Shown: positions 37,801 to 51,239 of the stretch, one piece after another
How positions within the stretch are numbered: the stretch's first letter is position 1
Layout of the letters: every line of letters begins with the position of its first letter
NCBI GenBank assembly: GCA_037957365.1
Contig: JARHVA010003166.1
Coordinates: 372,001-436,000, forward strand
Source: Torreya grandis
Taxonomy: Eukaryota > Streptophyta > Pinopsida > Cupressales > Taxaceae
Reading direction: 5' to 3'
Length of the DNA stretch: 64,000 nucleotides
Notes under the pieces: generated by a model
What the model was told of the DNA's origin: nothing
Databases searched by the model: none
The model's input: the letters and a program-made list of their open reading frames with translations, nothing else
Position numbers and translations under genes: made by a program

Positions 37801-38475
37801 AGTTTAAATTTGGCTATCGACACCAACATTATCGAATCACAACACATTCAAGAGCTCCATGATCCATCTCATATGACATTCATCTATACTATTATTTTCT
37901 CATTTAGCTTCATGTCATGAGGCAACGATGGAGCCAAAGGTCTAGCTAACCTTTGTATTCTTGAGCCACCTATTCAAATGGAATGGACACATGGTCTAGA
38001 CATCAATTAACACATGTATGATTTGTTAAATTCACATAGTTGGTGATGATGGAGCCAAATGACCTACCTTTGTATGCTTGAGATAACTTCTAGGGAATTG
38101 AGAACTTAGCTCATTCATAGATATAACTCTTGGTTTATTATACTTTTAAGCATCACTCAGCATAACTTAGTAACATAACAGGTTTTTTATTAGTTCACAC
38201 ACTTAATGTGGTGTATTCATTCCTTTCTCTTCCTTCCTCTCTCTTTACCTAGCTTTGTATGTTCTTATTTTAGATATAGAGTATCTAGTAATAAATGATC
38301 TAATTTTTATTTCATTTTTATATACTTACACAGTACAACATGCTCTCACTATGCACAACCCAACATCACATAGCTTCTTGGGCTTAGCCTCATAGGTAAG
38401 TTTGGTATGCTTCCCTTTTTTTCCTTTATCCTAGTATTTATCTTTGATATATACTTAGAATAAAGGGCAAGTAAA
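34862..38475 (+). other. A interior, noncoding
   Basis: No protein motif is visible on either strand. A degenerate unit resembling GGACATTTTCCAATGTC recurs at 36525-36720, and related units lie in B and C. The purine-rich AATAAAGGGCAAGTAAA directly before the 3' LTR is the likely polypurine tract. Confidence 0.6.
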
Positions 38476-39673
38476 TGTCATCATAATAAAATGTAATTTG
38501 TATAACTTGAGCATAAATTTTGACACCCAAACCATAGGTATCTCTTACTTAGCTACACAACCCAATTAGGCATGTTTTCACTATTTCCCAATCATTTGAA
38601 GCCTTCTAAATTCAACCCCTGTTATATTAAACTCCTCTCCCAAGCACATATCTATCCCTTAGTGTCCCTTTCCCCTTAGACAATAGTGCCATAAGTTGTA
38701 CAATAGCACTAAAACCTAGGGTGTCCACTTTCCAACACTATTGTCTAGGTCTATAATAGCCTTAAATAGTAAAATTTTCTTGAATCCATATCTTTTCCCT
38801 TATCAACCTAATATTTATTCATCTGACCCAGGATCACTAGTTTCACTATAAAATACCTTTCAAAGATCATTTTGAATGGTTATAAATCATTCAAAGGGCA
38901 CAAGATAAAAAAATATAGTAAAGCACACTCAAGAAAATTTTCCTATTCTCTACATACAGCAAGCCACTATTATTACTAGCCTATCCAAGCTCCCACACTA
39001 GTCATAAGTCATTTCAAGCTTGCCCAAATTTGGATACACTTTCATTGTATACATATGATTACATAATACACATTCAAATTGGGATAACTACATTGTCCTT
39101 GATCCCTCTTCAGAGTATTGGTATGTAGGAAACATGCCTACACATGGGGTGTGATCACATGTTCAATGCATATTACACACTAACCCCTTTTTTCTAGTTG
39201 GATTTTAAATAACTTGTCAAGAATGAAGAGGAACTAAGATCCTTGAAGATAAAATAAATGCACATGGAGCTTCACAAACAACCAGGACTCAATATTTTAA
39301 GCACAAGGTCTCTCGAAGTAGATGAACAAAACTCAGAAAGTTTAGACACTAAGGACTATAATGTTAAAACTCTAGGTATCCCATTTATAGTGATCTTATC
39401 TATGTATAAAATATACTTTTGGATCTTATTTTTGATAGTCTACCCAACTAGATTACCAATTTTCAACCTCTATCTCCTCTGTCTCAGCCCTAAATGAACT
39501 AAGTTTTACTCTCTATCCCATTTTTTGATATTCTTATAAATCAATTAAGAACTTATAGATTAAATAAATTAGTAAGTTATTTAAGGCATATTTATTTGTT
39601 TATTTTCCCCTTAATCTATACCCCTTTACTATTTAGGAAATTAAACCTCTAGTTTCCTAAATTTAGTAAAACA
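38476..39673 (+). repeat. A 3' LTR
   Basis: Starts TGTCATCATAATAAAATG and ends AAAACA; beyond it is C protease sequence, read on the minus strand. The short plus-strand frame near 39300 is not conserved in the other LTR as a protein. Confidence 0.82.
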
Positions 39674-39961
39674 TTAAGTATATTTTTTCTTATTCAAGAG
39701 CATGTTCATATGGGATTTTAGAAACTATAATTACCTTATTGGCATGAATGTATTTTACACACCCATGCACTATATAAGGTATTGATAAAATTATATGTAT
39801 CCAAGGTCTCCCCAATAACATATCAAAGATGATTATGGAAGGTATAACTAAAAAAGTAGTAACCATAACCTATAGATGTAGGTCAATCTTGAAAAGAACC
39901 TTTTGGTACATCCCATCAAATGATCTAACTAATCTAGTATAAGGATGTAAATCATTATGAG
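39674..39961 (-). pseudogene. C protease, C-terminal half
   Basis: The minus-strand reading includes VRSFDG, then IIIFDMLLGRPWIH, then IPYIVHGCVKYIHANKVIIV. LGRPW followed by CVKF/Y is the hallmark of the end of gypsy retropepsin regions. The N-terminal half lies at 53403-53640; ATGAG borders the gap on both sides. It is cut on its low side by A. Confidence 0.8.
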
Positions 39962-41146
39962 TGTTTTAACTTTTAGGACTTAGATGAATGTAAATACTAT
40001 ATGGTTAAAGGGCTGAGTATAGTAAATTAGGATATAAATATGTAATAAATATAACCATTGATTTTTTATATAATTGACTAAATTTTACCTTTCTAAAAAT
40101 AACAATAAATAATTTAAATGAGAATTTAGTTGGAAAATAATTGAGATGGATGATCTATAGGTTGAAAAATAAGATAAGTTAGAATGAGTGTCATAAATAT
40201 GATCCAAGTTTTAAAAACCCTTCCATATTATAGCATCTTAATTGGATAGTAACACCATATGGCACTAGTATCCCTATTTTGGTAGTAATGTCCTCTATGG
40301 AAAATTATTTTGAACTTTTGGGTGCACTTGTGTCTAGGTATGTCAAGCTTGTTCCTATGTGTAAAATTTATATAACTATGTAGATGACCTATTTTGACTA
40401 ATTTTATGAACAAAACCTAATTTTGCATGTTTCTATAGAATCTAGTTGATACAAGTAGTAAACTATGTTTTTTAGTGGGGTAGGCTAGAGATTATTTACA
40501 CCTTACTATGATGAGAGTTTCCTACATACCAATACTCCAAATAAGGATCAAGACTAATGTAGTTATCCCCACATAAATGTTGGTGTAAGTGTAAGTTAAT
40601 TTAGTATGATTGTAGTCTTGAGTGCTTTGAATGTGCTTGAGACTAGAAATTTGAGTAATCTAAGCTTAGGAATGTTATAGATGGTTTTATGCAGAAGTCA
40701 AGTACAATAGGGATTGATAACCTCAATTATGCTAAACTTGTTCTAAGTTTGTATGTGTAATTTGAATCTAATTTCCATCTAGTTGTTAGAGGTCCAAAAT
40801 TGATGTATATATATTATTCTATTACTTGTGAAATTCTTAAAATAGGTTTAGGTTGATCCTAGGTGGTCTAAGATTTGAAAATATATTTATTTGCGGAAAA
40901 ATGAGGTAAATTGTATTAAGTCCATGTGGTGCTACTATCCCTATTATGGATCTAGTGCATAGGTGGTTGAACCTAGGGCACAAAGGCCAAGATGTAATAA
41001 TGAGGGTTTGGGACTACTTTAGGGATGTATAGGGATGCCTATGACCTACACGAATGATGGCTAAGTGTCAAAATATGCCTTAAGATAGGGGTATGTGGTT
41101 TCAATTAGCACTCTTAACAATTAAGTGTCATTTTTAGGAGATTACA
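39962..41146 (-). repeat. B 3' LTR, with uninterrupted copy of I's target site
   Basis: The minus-strand LTR starts TGTAATC and ends AAAACA. At 40948-40952 it reads GGATC within CTATTATGGATCTAGTGC, the empty-site version of the place where I is inserted in the partner LTR (GGAAC and GGCAC). Confidence 0.85.
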
Positions 41147-44100
41147 TTTGCCTCCTTTTATTATATAAATTCAACAAAGTGAAATGCCTAGGATAAAGTA
41201 AAAATAAGTTTACCTTGACTTACCTAAGAGGTGAAGCCTATGAATCAAAATATAAGTATGTGAATCATGCTCCATTACATGTCTTGTAAGTGAAACATGC
41301 ATAGATCAATCTTTAATTAAGAGATATCAAAAGTAAAGACATAGTTGAGTAAAGGAGTGAAGTTGAGTAAAAAGATAAAATTGAGTAAATAGAGAGGAAA
41401 GGAATGAATACATCTCACTAGGTATGTGAACCAATGCATAAACCTAGTGACAAAAAGTGTGTGTGTGTGTATATATGATGATTAATTAGTGAATATCTTG
41501 GACTAAAATGATGGATTTACCAATCCTCTTTTTTGTTTGGCTCAATAACTCAATTTTATTTTGACTCCATCATTGCCTACCCTTGATTAGTGGATAATGA
41601 CCTATGAATATCATGGATTAGACTGATTGTGTATACAACTCTCTCATGTAAGTGGCTTAATAACTCAAGTGGACTATGAATCCATCATTTCCTATCTATG
41701 TGTAGTAGATTTATAAAACTAAAACTATGTAATGTAACTATAAATGTGTAACTAGAGATATCTAACTTGATATGTCTAATTAAAAATGTTGGCTCTATGA
41801 CCACTCAGGTATATTAGGTGACTCTAGGCCACTTGGGAATGCTAACCACTCTAGATGGAGTAAGGCATGATTATGGTGTGTAACCTATAACATGGTGTTT
41901 GATGTACATAACATAGATAATGCTATGGATTTTTTCATTCCATTTGATCAACTAGTGTGTAATTTAGCATGCAAAAATAATATGCCACACACATTCCCCC
42001 AAATCTAATATTTCAGCATATGGATTCTAGACTATGTTGTAGTAATTTGTATTTGAGTATATAAACTAAAAATGGGAATGGTCATCCTATGCATGATGCC
42101 CCCAATCTAAGCAAACTGGTATGAATATGAATGAAAATTATCAAAATTGGTATGAATATGAGCTAAGTAAGAAAAATTGGTAAATATGTTACTAAACCTA
42201 TGTAAAAATGGACTGTACCTATTGTACTTTCTATCCAATATATATTTTTTGAAATTAAGACTACTAAATAATAGCACTATATCTTGGATAGTAGTGTCAT
42301 GTGGTTTTAGTGTCCCAATTTAGGTGCTAATGTTTGACTATTCTTATTTATGTGTAACTATAACTCATCTCTACATCATTGTTTCTCACTATGTTTACTT
42401 GAGTCTAATTTTTGTAATATGAGCATGCATGCTAAAAATTATATTGTGAGTGCATTCTGATAGCTTGATCTCTATAAAAAAAACCTTTTTAAATTCCCCC
42501 TCTTTCAAGGGGAATTATTTTAGCTATGCATGAACTTTTATTAAAATAAAATTCTCTGTAAAATGTGTGTTATCTAGATCATATATTATATCTACATAAT
42601 AATATGATATAATGTGTATACATAACATCAAAATGTAAGATAATTTGAGCATAATTTTGTAATGTGTGATGTATTTTATATCTATCATTCAAAATTCTAT
42701 CAATATATATTTAACAATGTATGTGAATAATAAATTTTAGTAATAACTAAGTAGCTACCTAGGGGATGTGGCATGATGTCCATCATAGCACCCAAGTAGG
42801 AAGGGGAGATACATGAGGTCCCTCATATAATCTAAAAATGGAGTGTGTAACAAGTAATAGACAAGTGTCATGGCCATGATGCATACAAAAAATCATACAT
42901 ACATCACACATGAGGCACACAAAGTAGGACAATGGGATGCAATACAAGGGACATGGGCACATGTCACTAAATCTGAGAAAGCAAGAAATACAAAGACATG
43001 TTCAAATGTACACATACATAAATAAAAATCAAATTGGCTTAGAGCCAAATAGAATGACATGTTAAAATATCCCCATACATAATTAGGAAGGCACACATAA
43101 GGACATGAGCACATGTCCAAAGAATACATACAATGAAAATAAGTGCCATAGATCCATAGAGCAATGGTATATTCAAATGTGCTTGAATAGAAGAAGCATA
43201 GAGATACAATCAAATCTAAACTAGGAAATATAGAAATTAAAGTATGCATGAACATGTCATAAAAATCTATGTAAGATATCAAATGTACATATATTGATTC
43301 TAAATTAGTAATATCTAGACAAAAATCTAAGTAAGTTTAGCGTGATCATTATCAAGATATAACAATTCTAAATCTACAGTGTAGAGTTTAGAATTATGTA
43401 ACTAGGTAATCAAAAATATGTATAGGGTGCCCCCAAATGGGTGAATGTGTCAAATTAAGAACTCATATATTTATGTATATTCCCCCGGTTCATATATAAT
43501 AGAAAATATGGATCAATGTAGTGTAACTAAATCCTATAGCAATCTATAAGCACTAAACAAGAACAAGTGAAGCATATATGTATGATAAAACTAACTATAC
43601 TAAGATAACTAGAATATGTAGTGTCTATAAAATATAATAAATGTAAACATGACAATGCATAAAATCTATAATTTATATGTTTTCTAAGTAAGTGTTTTTT
43701 CCTTTTTGTTTTTGAAACATTATATTGTTTTTGTATCTTCTAGATATATGCTATGTACAAGCAACATGAAAATGAAACTATATACAAGGAGTGATAAATA
43801 AGAAAAGTATGTATAAGAGGGGATGGACAATACTAATCAATGAGTCTAGGTGACTAAATATCACTATATCCTATGTCAAAAATAGGAATGGTAATCTCTC
43901 ATGTAGTGTGATTACTATGCTGTAGTTGAATGGTGTTGTATGAAAATGAGTATTATTCATCATTAATATCATAATAATCATAATAGCATAAAATTTTAGA
44001 GGTAATTACCTCATAATGTGGAGTTAACCTATTTGAATTATGATTTGGAATATTTATTATTATTTTTTCCTTTGAGACTATGCTTATTGCAGGCATATGG

Positions 44101-45612
44101 TGCTATGGAGGCTCTTTTGCTAAAAAGCATCTTGTGAGAATGCTTGTTAGATTAACATGATTTTGATTTTGATAATTAAATTATTAATATTTTTTAAAAA
44201 TTTCATGTGTATTTGGATATTTTACCTTATTAAACTATATCTATGAATGATTTGCCTTAGGATGTTCAATAAATCCCAAACTTTTTGACCAACATTATCA
44301 ATTGCTAGAATAGGATTAGTGATGTCTTGGGCATACTTTCCCAGACCTTGACCGTGATAATCAAACTATTGTAGATACTTTAAAAAAAACCCATACTGCT
44401 TTGAAAATTGAGACTCATTTTGGAGAGGTAGATTTGCATCTTTTATTTGATTTATATATACTTGTTGTACTATTTCTTTCTCTAATTATGACTTGTGAAC
44501 CTTTTGTATTGTTTCTAAATGTGACCCTTTTTTAAATTGTAGATGTGCTATTATATGTTTTTTGTATGATGTGTCACTATTTGAGTCACTTGTATCCATT
44601 ATCCATTATATTTTCCTTTTCAATACTAAATGTGAATTAGTGTGGTGCCTATTCATTCTATGATATGTACAATAATATTTAGATTTCCTCACTAGGTATA
44701 GAGGAGGTAGGATGATCAATTTAACTCTAATAATTTCCCTTAGTATCTCAATTAAAATCTTATTAAACCCTTGTAATATTTTTTAATCACTTATAATAGA
44801 TGCATTGTGTTTTAATTTATGATTTGGATATGAAATAATGATAGGCACAACTTTGTTAGGTGTAGATACATATACATGGTTTACACTAGCATATTCTAAA
44901 GAATATGTACATGTAATGTGATTTGCCAATAATATGGCCTTTTCACTTAAGAACTAATTTTGATTTTGTAATTCTGATATTATCTTGGTCATACTAATAA
45001 TTTTATCCCTTAGAGTCTCATAAGTGTAAACCCTAGTTATTACTAATTGAACATGTAAGTACACACCCTATAAAAGAGAGGTGTGGATAGGCTGACTATA
45101 GGCATTCATAATAATAGAATAGATTGATTCATATCATGGAGGAGTGATAAAATGGAATTGGTTAGAGGGAAATTATTTATTACCCTCATGGAGATGAGGA
45201 GGAGGAGGAGGAGATTATTTTTTATGCACAAGATATGACATTAAAAATTGAAACATAGTTGTTAGCTTATGCACTAAATCCTATATATGTGTAAGGGTTT
45301 TCTTGTTAATATAATTCCACATAAGAGAAAGATAACATGATATGAAATGTGATATATATGTGAACTAATTTAAATCATTATGTACATATGTTTTTATGTC
45401 ATCTTTGAATTCATTCTAAATGAAAGTAAACAAGCATGCAAGAGAAGCTAGAAAAATTTGCACCAAAAAATAATTAACTTCAACTTTCATTATTATCATG
45501 ATTACATGAAATATTATATTTTTTGAGGGTTGTATAAGGTTGGAAACATAAACCCTAACATTGTCTAGGGATAGGGTTTGTGGAATATTCAAATTAGGTC
45601 AGGTTCACCAAG
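41147..45612 (-). other. B interior, noncoding
   Basis: Minus-strand AAAAGGAGGCAAA, a polypurine tract, adjoins the 3' LTR (41147-41160). The primer-site-like motif lies at 45598-45610. Degenerate ACATGTTCAAATGT-type units run at 42895-43260. No protein motif was found. Longer open frames, such as one across 42893-43282, follow the repeat and look spurious. Confidence 0.6.
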
Positions 45613-46623
45613 TGTTTTAACCTTTTAGGACTTAGATGAATGTAAATCATATGGTGTTAAAGAGCTAAGAATGGTAAATTAGGGTAGAAATGTGTAATAA
45701 ATATAGCCACTAATTTGTTACAAAATAGACTAAATTTGAACTTTTTAAAAATAACCATAAATAATCTAAATGAGAAATTAGCTAGAAAATGAGTGAGATG
45801 GATGACTTGGAGGCTAAAAACTGAGCCAAAGGCTGGTCTATGTGTCACACATAGGATCCAAGTGTAAAAATACCTTCCAAATAGTGGTACCCTAATTGGA
45901 AAGTATCACCATGTGGTGCTAATGTCCCTATTTTTATGGTAGTGTCTTCTATGTAGATCTATTTCAATCTTCTAAGTGAGCCTATATTTGGGTCTATCAA
46001 GATTGTTCCTACACGCACAAGTTATGGAACCCCATAGATGTCCTATTTTGATTAATTTTATGAACAAAACCTAATACCCCATGTTTCTAGGGTATATGGT
46101 TGATACAAGAAGTAAAGTGTGTTTGTTAGTGGGGTAGGCTAGACATCCTCAATACCCCACTATGATGAGATTTTCTTACATACCAATAATCCAAAGAAGG
46201 ATCAATACTGATGTAGTTATCCCTACATAAATTTTGGTGCAAGTGCAAGTAAAGATATTATTATTGTAGACCTACGTGCTTTGAATGTTCTTGAGAATAT
46301 AAATCTAATTAATCTAATCTTAGAAATGTTTTAGATGTTTGAATGCCGAAGTAGGGAAAAATAGGGATTAATAACCTTAATTATTCATAACTTGTTTTAA
46401 GTTTATATGTGTACTTTTCATCTAATTTCCATCTAGTGTTAGAGGGATAAAAGTGATGTATATATCATTTTGGTGATTTTTTGGGTGTTAAAAAAGGTCT
46501 AAGAAGACCTTAGGTGGTCTAATATTTGAAAAGATATTTATTTGTGGAAAAAGGAGGGAAAGGATAATAACACCAAAATTGAGACACTAACACCATGTGG
46601 TGCTATTGTCCATATTATGGAAC

Positions 46624-47785
46624 TATTGGAAATATTGTCACTGATGGCAAAGGTCTAGCATTATTGGTGATAAAGGCCCCATTGCATTTAATGATGTTTT
46701 TAATAGTTATATCTTGGCTAATGTGTGTTAATATTTATTTAATATTAACGAATATATTTTTGGTTGCATATAAGACAAAATAAGGGCCCATGGAGAAGTC
46801 AAAGAGTCATGGGGTAAAGACAAAAGAAGAATGGGATGCATTTTCCCATAAATAGTTATCTTGGGGAATTCCAAGAGTCACCAAGTGAAGATAAAAGAGG
46901 AAGGGTACAATTTCTCATGAAGGGACACTTTGAGGAATATGAAAAGTCACCAAGATAAGGACAAAAGAGGAAAGGACATTTTTTCTTATGAAGGGTCACC
47001 ACATGACTTTTCAAAGGCAAGGATACAAAGGGTCATGCAAGTTTGGTGCCATTTTCCATGAGGATTGAAGGGTCACAAAGGGGAAAGGCCAAAGGTGATT
47101 TGGAAAGCTATAAATAAAGTCTTGAGAAGCCATTTATAATGTGTGAGATAGAGTTTGATTTGAGATAGTAATATCTAGCTAAGAAGAGCATTGTGAGAGA
47201 TGAATATGATTTGTATTTTTGATATCTAGCTTATAAGAGCATTGTGAGAGATGAATATGATTTGTATTTTTTATATCTATCTTATAAGAGCAAAGGTGAG
47301 AGAGGAAAGAGATATTGTAATAAACTATCATTTGTTGAGATAGCAACATTAAGAGATAGTTGTGTGGCATACACAAAGGTGTTGGTGCTCCTGTGGGTTG
47401 GTGCTTAGGAAAGGGGTTGGTGCTCATGAACTATCACTATGTTGGTGCTCATTAAAGGGGTTGGTGCTCTTGTGGGTTGGTACTCATGAATAGTTGTTGT
47501 GTTGGTCCTCAGCAAAGGGGTTGGTGCTCCTAAAATTTGGTGCCTATGAATATTGTTGTTTGAGTTAGTGCTCATTCATATACTTGAGATTGTTCTCCAT
47601 GGTTTTTCCCATATTGGGTTTCCACATTAAATTTGGTGTCTCTCTCTATCTTATGTGGTGTTTATTATTTTATTTTTATTGCATATCTTGAATGTATGTT
47701 AAAGTGGAATTGGATTAAGGGAAAGTTTTATAATATATATGATATACTGATTCACCCCCCCTCTTAGTATATCCCATACTTAACA
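46624..47785 (+). repeat. I 5' LTR
   Basis: Begins TATTGGAAAT (TG to TA) and ends CTTAACA. TATA box TATAAATA lies at 47109-47116. Ten GGTTGGTGCTC-type units occupy 47379-47573. Reverse-strand frames across the units are artefacts. Confidence 0.9.
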
Positions 47786-47787
47786 AT

Positions 47788-47799
47788 TGGTATTAGAGC
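47788..47799 (+). other. I primer-binding site
   Basis: TGGTATTAGAGC differs by one base from the initiator-Met site TGGTATCAGAGC and lies two bases after the LTR. Confidence 0.88.
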
Positions 47800-47852
47800 A
47801 AGTTCCTTTTGAAAAATTTTTATAGCTTGAAGGTAGATCAGGAAAGCACAAG

Positions 47853-48710
47853 ATGACCATACATGAAGATTCCTCTACAGGCAAAAGGATAGATGATCAA
47901 GAAGAAGAAGAGGATAAAGCTAAAGTTAATCTAGAAGGAGACTTCATTTGTGCCTTAAAAGAGTTAAAGGTTATTGAAAAGAAAAATTGAAGATTGAAGT
48001 GTCAGATCAAGAAAAATGAAAAGGAGTCAAAGGAAATAATTGAAGATCTACAAGCACATTTTGAATAAGCCAAGAAGAATGAAGATCTAATGGCACAGTT
48101 GAAAATAGCAAGAAAATAATGTGAAAGATATGTTATTGAAATTGCTTCTTTAAAAGTAGATCTTGATAAAATAAATAAAGTAATCAATGATAGAGCAACC
48201 AATGACTCAAAATTTAAGAATAACACTAATATGCTAAATAAGATATTAGAAAGCCATAAGGAAATTTTAGATAAGATAGGTATCAAATTTGAAAATAAAA
48301 AGAGCTATGTTGAAGCCCTTACAAAAGAGGAAACAAAGAGGGAAGAAGTAAGGAATACAAAGGACATCTCAAACAAAGAAGGCTGGAGGGAACAAGCTAC
48401 AAAAGGAAATCAGGTCAGAGATACACAAATAGGTCCTATTTTTATGGTTATTGTTTTTATTGTAATGGATATGGTCACAAGAAATTAGAATGTAGAAAAA
48501 GAACTAATAGTTTCAGAAATAAGAAGGAAAGTCATGTAGAGTCAAGCAGAACATACAACTCTTTTGCTCCTTTATCAAGCTTTGGTATAGAGGCCATAAT
48601 TTGTTACAAGTGTAACAAATTTAGACACATAGCTTGGTACTATAGAAGTGTGTTTGAGTTAGTCAAGAAGGACCAGAGTTTCAAGGCTCCATTCATCAAG
48701 AAGAAGGTTA
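47853..48710 (+). pseudogene. I gag remnant: N-terminus fused to coiled linker and knuckle
   Basis: ATG 47853 opens MTIHEDSSTGK, the counterpart of the first gag residues in H (SHEGFYTNK), and runs directly into RIDDQEEEEDKAKVNLEGDF, which in H lies about 1 kb further on. The capsid core is therefore deleted without changing frame. The rest is a Lys/Glu/Leu-rich, coiled-coil-like segment with a few stops and a frameshift before a CCHC knuckle (CYKCNKFRHIAWYY, last Cys to Tyr) near 48600. Confidence 0.75.
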
Positions 48711-48760
48711 AGATAGGGCAGAAGAAACAACCTAAAAATTCTATGTTGGTTTAGACAGCT

Positions 48761-49057
48761 TTGCATGCAAGAAATGAAGATAGGCCATGGTTCATTAATA
48801 GTGGATGTTTGAGGCACATGATAGGAGACAAGAGCAAGTTCATAACCTTAAAGAAGATCAATGGTGTCATAGTGAAATTTGGAGACAATACTACTATCAA
48901 AATTGTTGGAAAAGGTACACTAAGTTTGGATAATGGTATAACTAAAACTAAAAATGTTTTATATGTAGAAGGTCTTAAGCATAATATTTTGAGTGTAAGT
49001 CAAATGTGTGATAAGGGGCACAAACTAAAGTTTTATGTATAAGGTTATGAAATTAGA
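48761..49057 (+). pseudogene. I aspartic protease
   Basis: Reads RPWFINSGCLRHMIGDKSK, with the catalytic Asp of DSG changed to Asn (codon at 48797), then GTLSLDNGITKTKNVLYVEG and LSVSQMCDKGHKLKFYV. Otherwise well preserved. With this change it should not cleave. Confidence 0.9.
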
Positions 49058-49075
49058 AGAAAAGATTCAAATGTA

Positions 49076-50160
49076 TTGGTTGTAGATGCTCAGAGAATAG
49101 GAAATAACTTGTATATGCTCTCATACATCAAAGGTCAAAGATGTTGTTTGAGTCAGATTGAAGAAAGTTGGCTATGGAAAAGGAGAATGGGGCACATAAA
49201 TTTTGACAATCTTGTCAAACTCAAAAAAAAATCAAGAAATCAAAAATCTTCTAAAGATGACAAAGCCATCTGACATGCTTTGTGGACCTTGTTAGCATGG
49301 GAAGCAGGCTAGAAGGCGATTCAAAAAAAAAGAGTGCTCGACCACTCAGATGCTAGAGCTTGTTCACACTGACCTATATGGTCCTATGAGGACTCAAAGC
49401 ACTCAAGGTGATAAATATTTCATGTTACTTATTGATGATTTTTCACATATAATTTGGGTAACATTTTTAAAGAAAAAATTAGAAGCTTTTAGACATTTCA
49501 AAGCATTCAAAGTATTAGTTGAGAATGAAACTAGTTTAAAGATTAAGTGTCTAAAATCAGATCAAGGAGGAGAATTTATGTTAGACTAATTTATTGATTT
49601 TTGTGAAGATCATGGAATAAAGAGACATTATTCAGTAGCCAGAACTCCACAACAAAATGGAGTAGTTGAATGGAAAAATAGAACAGTTCAAGAGATGGTA
49701 AGGATAATGCTAAATGAATCCAAGATAGCAGATAAATATTAGAGAGAGGTGATTGGTAAAATAGTGAATATTTAGAATAGAGAATTACTAAGATTCAATA
49801 GTAACAAGAATCCTTATGAGCTATGGAAAGACAAACTAGCAACAGTTGAGTATTTCAGAGTTTTTGGTAGCAAATGCTTTATAAAGAGAACTGATGAAAA
49901 ACTTGGTAAGTTTGAATCTAGAGTAGATGAAAGTATATTTCTTGGTTATTCTTGAAAAATTAAAGATTATAAATGTTATAACAAAATAACTAAAAAAAAA
50001 TTTAAAAGTGCAAGTGTTAGGATAGAAGAAAATGGAACACAAAGAATCAATAATCTAGTAGACATTCCTGAAATCATTGAAGAGGAAGGCTTTGAAGAAT
50101 TAGATGAAGATGAGGAGGAGAAAAAGGGCACAAAAACTCCATTCAAATACGTTCAGAGAA
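49076..50160 (+). pseudogene. I integrase
   Basis: The zinc-binding region starts near LWKRRMGHINFDNLVKL; a frameshift follows before 49350. The core keeps LELVHTDLYGPM, KIKCLKSDQGGEF and ARTPQQNGVVEWKNRT, so all three catalytic acids (D, D, E) are present. The C-terminal part has YFRVFGSKCFIKRTDEKL and SIFLGYS. An acidic linker (EEEGFEELDEDEEE) leads to RT. Three or four in-frame stops interrupt it. Confidence 0.9.
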
Positions 50161-50183
50161 ATCATAATGAAAGTGACATCATC

Positions 50184-51220
50184 ATGGACATAAATGAAGG
50201 AATTCACACCAGAAGAATGATAGTAAGTGAATCTAAACAAGTTAATTTCTCTTTGTTATCTAAAATTCAGCCTAGAACTTTTTCAAAAGCTAGACATGAT
50301 GAGCATTGGGTTAAAGCTATGGATGAAGAATTAAATCAAATAGAAAAGAATTATACTTGGGAATTAGTGCCTAGACCAAAAGATCACAATATGATAGGAA
50401 AAAAATGGGTTTATAGAAATAAGTTGAATGAAAATGGAGAAGTGACCAAACATAAAGCAATATCAGTATGTCAAGGATATGCTCAGATTGAGGGAATAGA
50501 TTTTGAAGAAACTTTTTCACCAGTGGCAAGGTTAGAGGTTATTAGAATGTTTCTTTCATATGCAGTGTTTAAAAATTTCAAAGTTTTTTAGATGGATGGC
50601 AAATCTACCTTTCTAAATGGGAATCCTGAAGAAGAGATCTACATTGAGCATCCTAAGGGATTTATTCTCTCAAATATTAGTAACCATGTATGCAGATTGA
50701 AGAAAGTATTGTATGGATTGAAACAAGCTCCCATAGCTTGGTATTCAAGACTTAATAAGTACCTACAAGATCAAGGATTCAAGAGAGGATTTGTTGATAG
50801 TAATCTTTACATCAAAATAGAAGATGAACATCAATTGATTGTTATGGTATATGTTGATAATATCATTTTTGGAGGAAATATTGAAAATATGACAAAAGAA
50901 TTTTTTGATGGAATGTAAAAATAATTTGAGATGTCTATGCTTGGAGAATTATCATTTTTCTTAGGATTGCAAATATTTCAATCAAATAAAATAATTTTGA
51001 TATCTCAAAGTAAATATGTCAAGGAAATTTTGAAGAAATCTAGTTTTGAGGATTATGCACTAGTTGGTAAACCTATGTGTATAAGAAATAAGGTGAGCAA
51101 GGATGAAGATTCACCTGTTACAAATCAATCTTTATATAGATCTATGATTGGTAGTCTTTTATATTTGACATCATCAAGGCTAGAAATCATGCATGTAGTA
51201 GGTATGGTTGCAAGATATTA
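50184..51220 (+). pseudogene. I reverse transcriptase
   Basis: A single frame carries KARHDEHWVKAMDEELNQIE, WVYRNKLNENGE, YAQIEGIDFEETFSPVARLE, MDGKSTFLNGNPEEEIYI, YGLKQAPIAWYSRLNKYL and the active-site box, which here reads YVDN (50850-50861) instead of YVDD. It ends with LGELSFFLGLQI and SLYRSMIGSLLYL. Only two or three stops interrupt it. The YVDN change should abolish polymerisation. Confidence 0.93.
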
Positions 51221-51239
51221 GTCATCTCCAAAAGATAGT

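Larger units (their letters stand above)
33024..39673 (+). mobile_element. Element A: LTR element without recognisable coding
   Basis: LTRs of about 1.2 kb (33024-34248 and 38476-39673) begin TGTAATCAT/TGTCATCAT and end AAAACA. Flanks TTAGG and TTAAG match at four of five bases. A primer-site-like motif (GGTGAACCTGAC) follows the left LTR. The 4.2-kb interior has no gag, protease, RT or integrase motif; the longest frames, under 110 codons, look random. It is thus a large noncoding LTR derivative. It sits in C, downstream of its protease. Confidence 0.82.

Noticed and set aside
42893..43282. 129-codon Cys/Phe/Tyr-rich minus-strand frame in B
   Set aside because: It follows a degenerate noncoding repeat, with residues mirroring the repeated ACATGTTCAAATGT unit; no domain visible.
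47179..47427. Histidine/Leu-rich minus-strand frame, repeated at 52418-52792
   Set aside because: Both lie in the LTRs of copia I and follow the minisatellite; the protein is not conserved between the two LTR copies.
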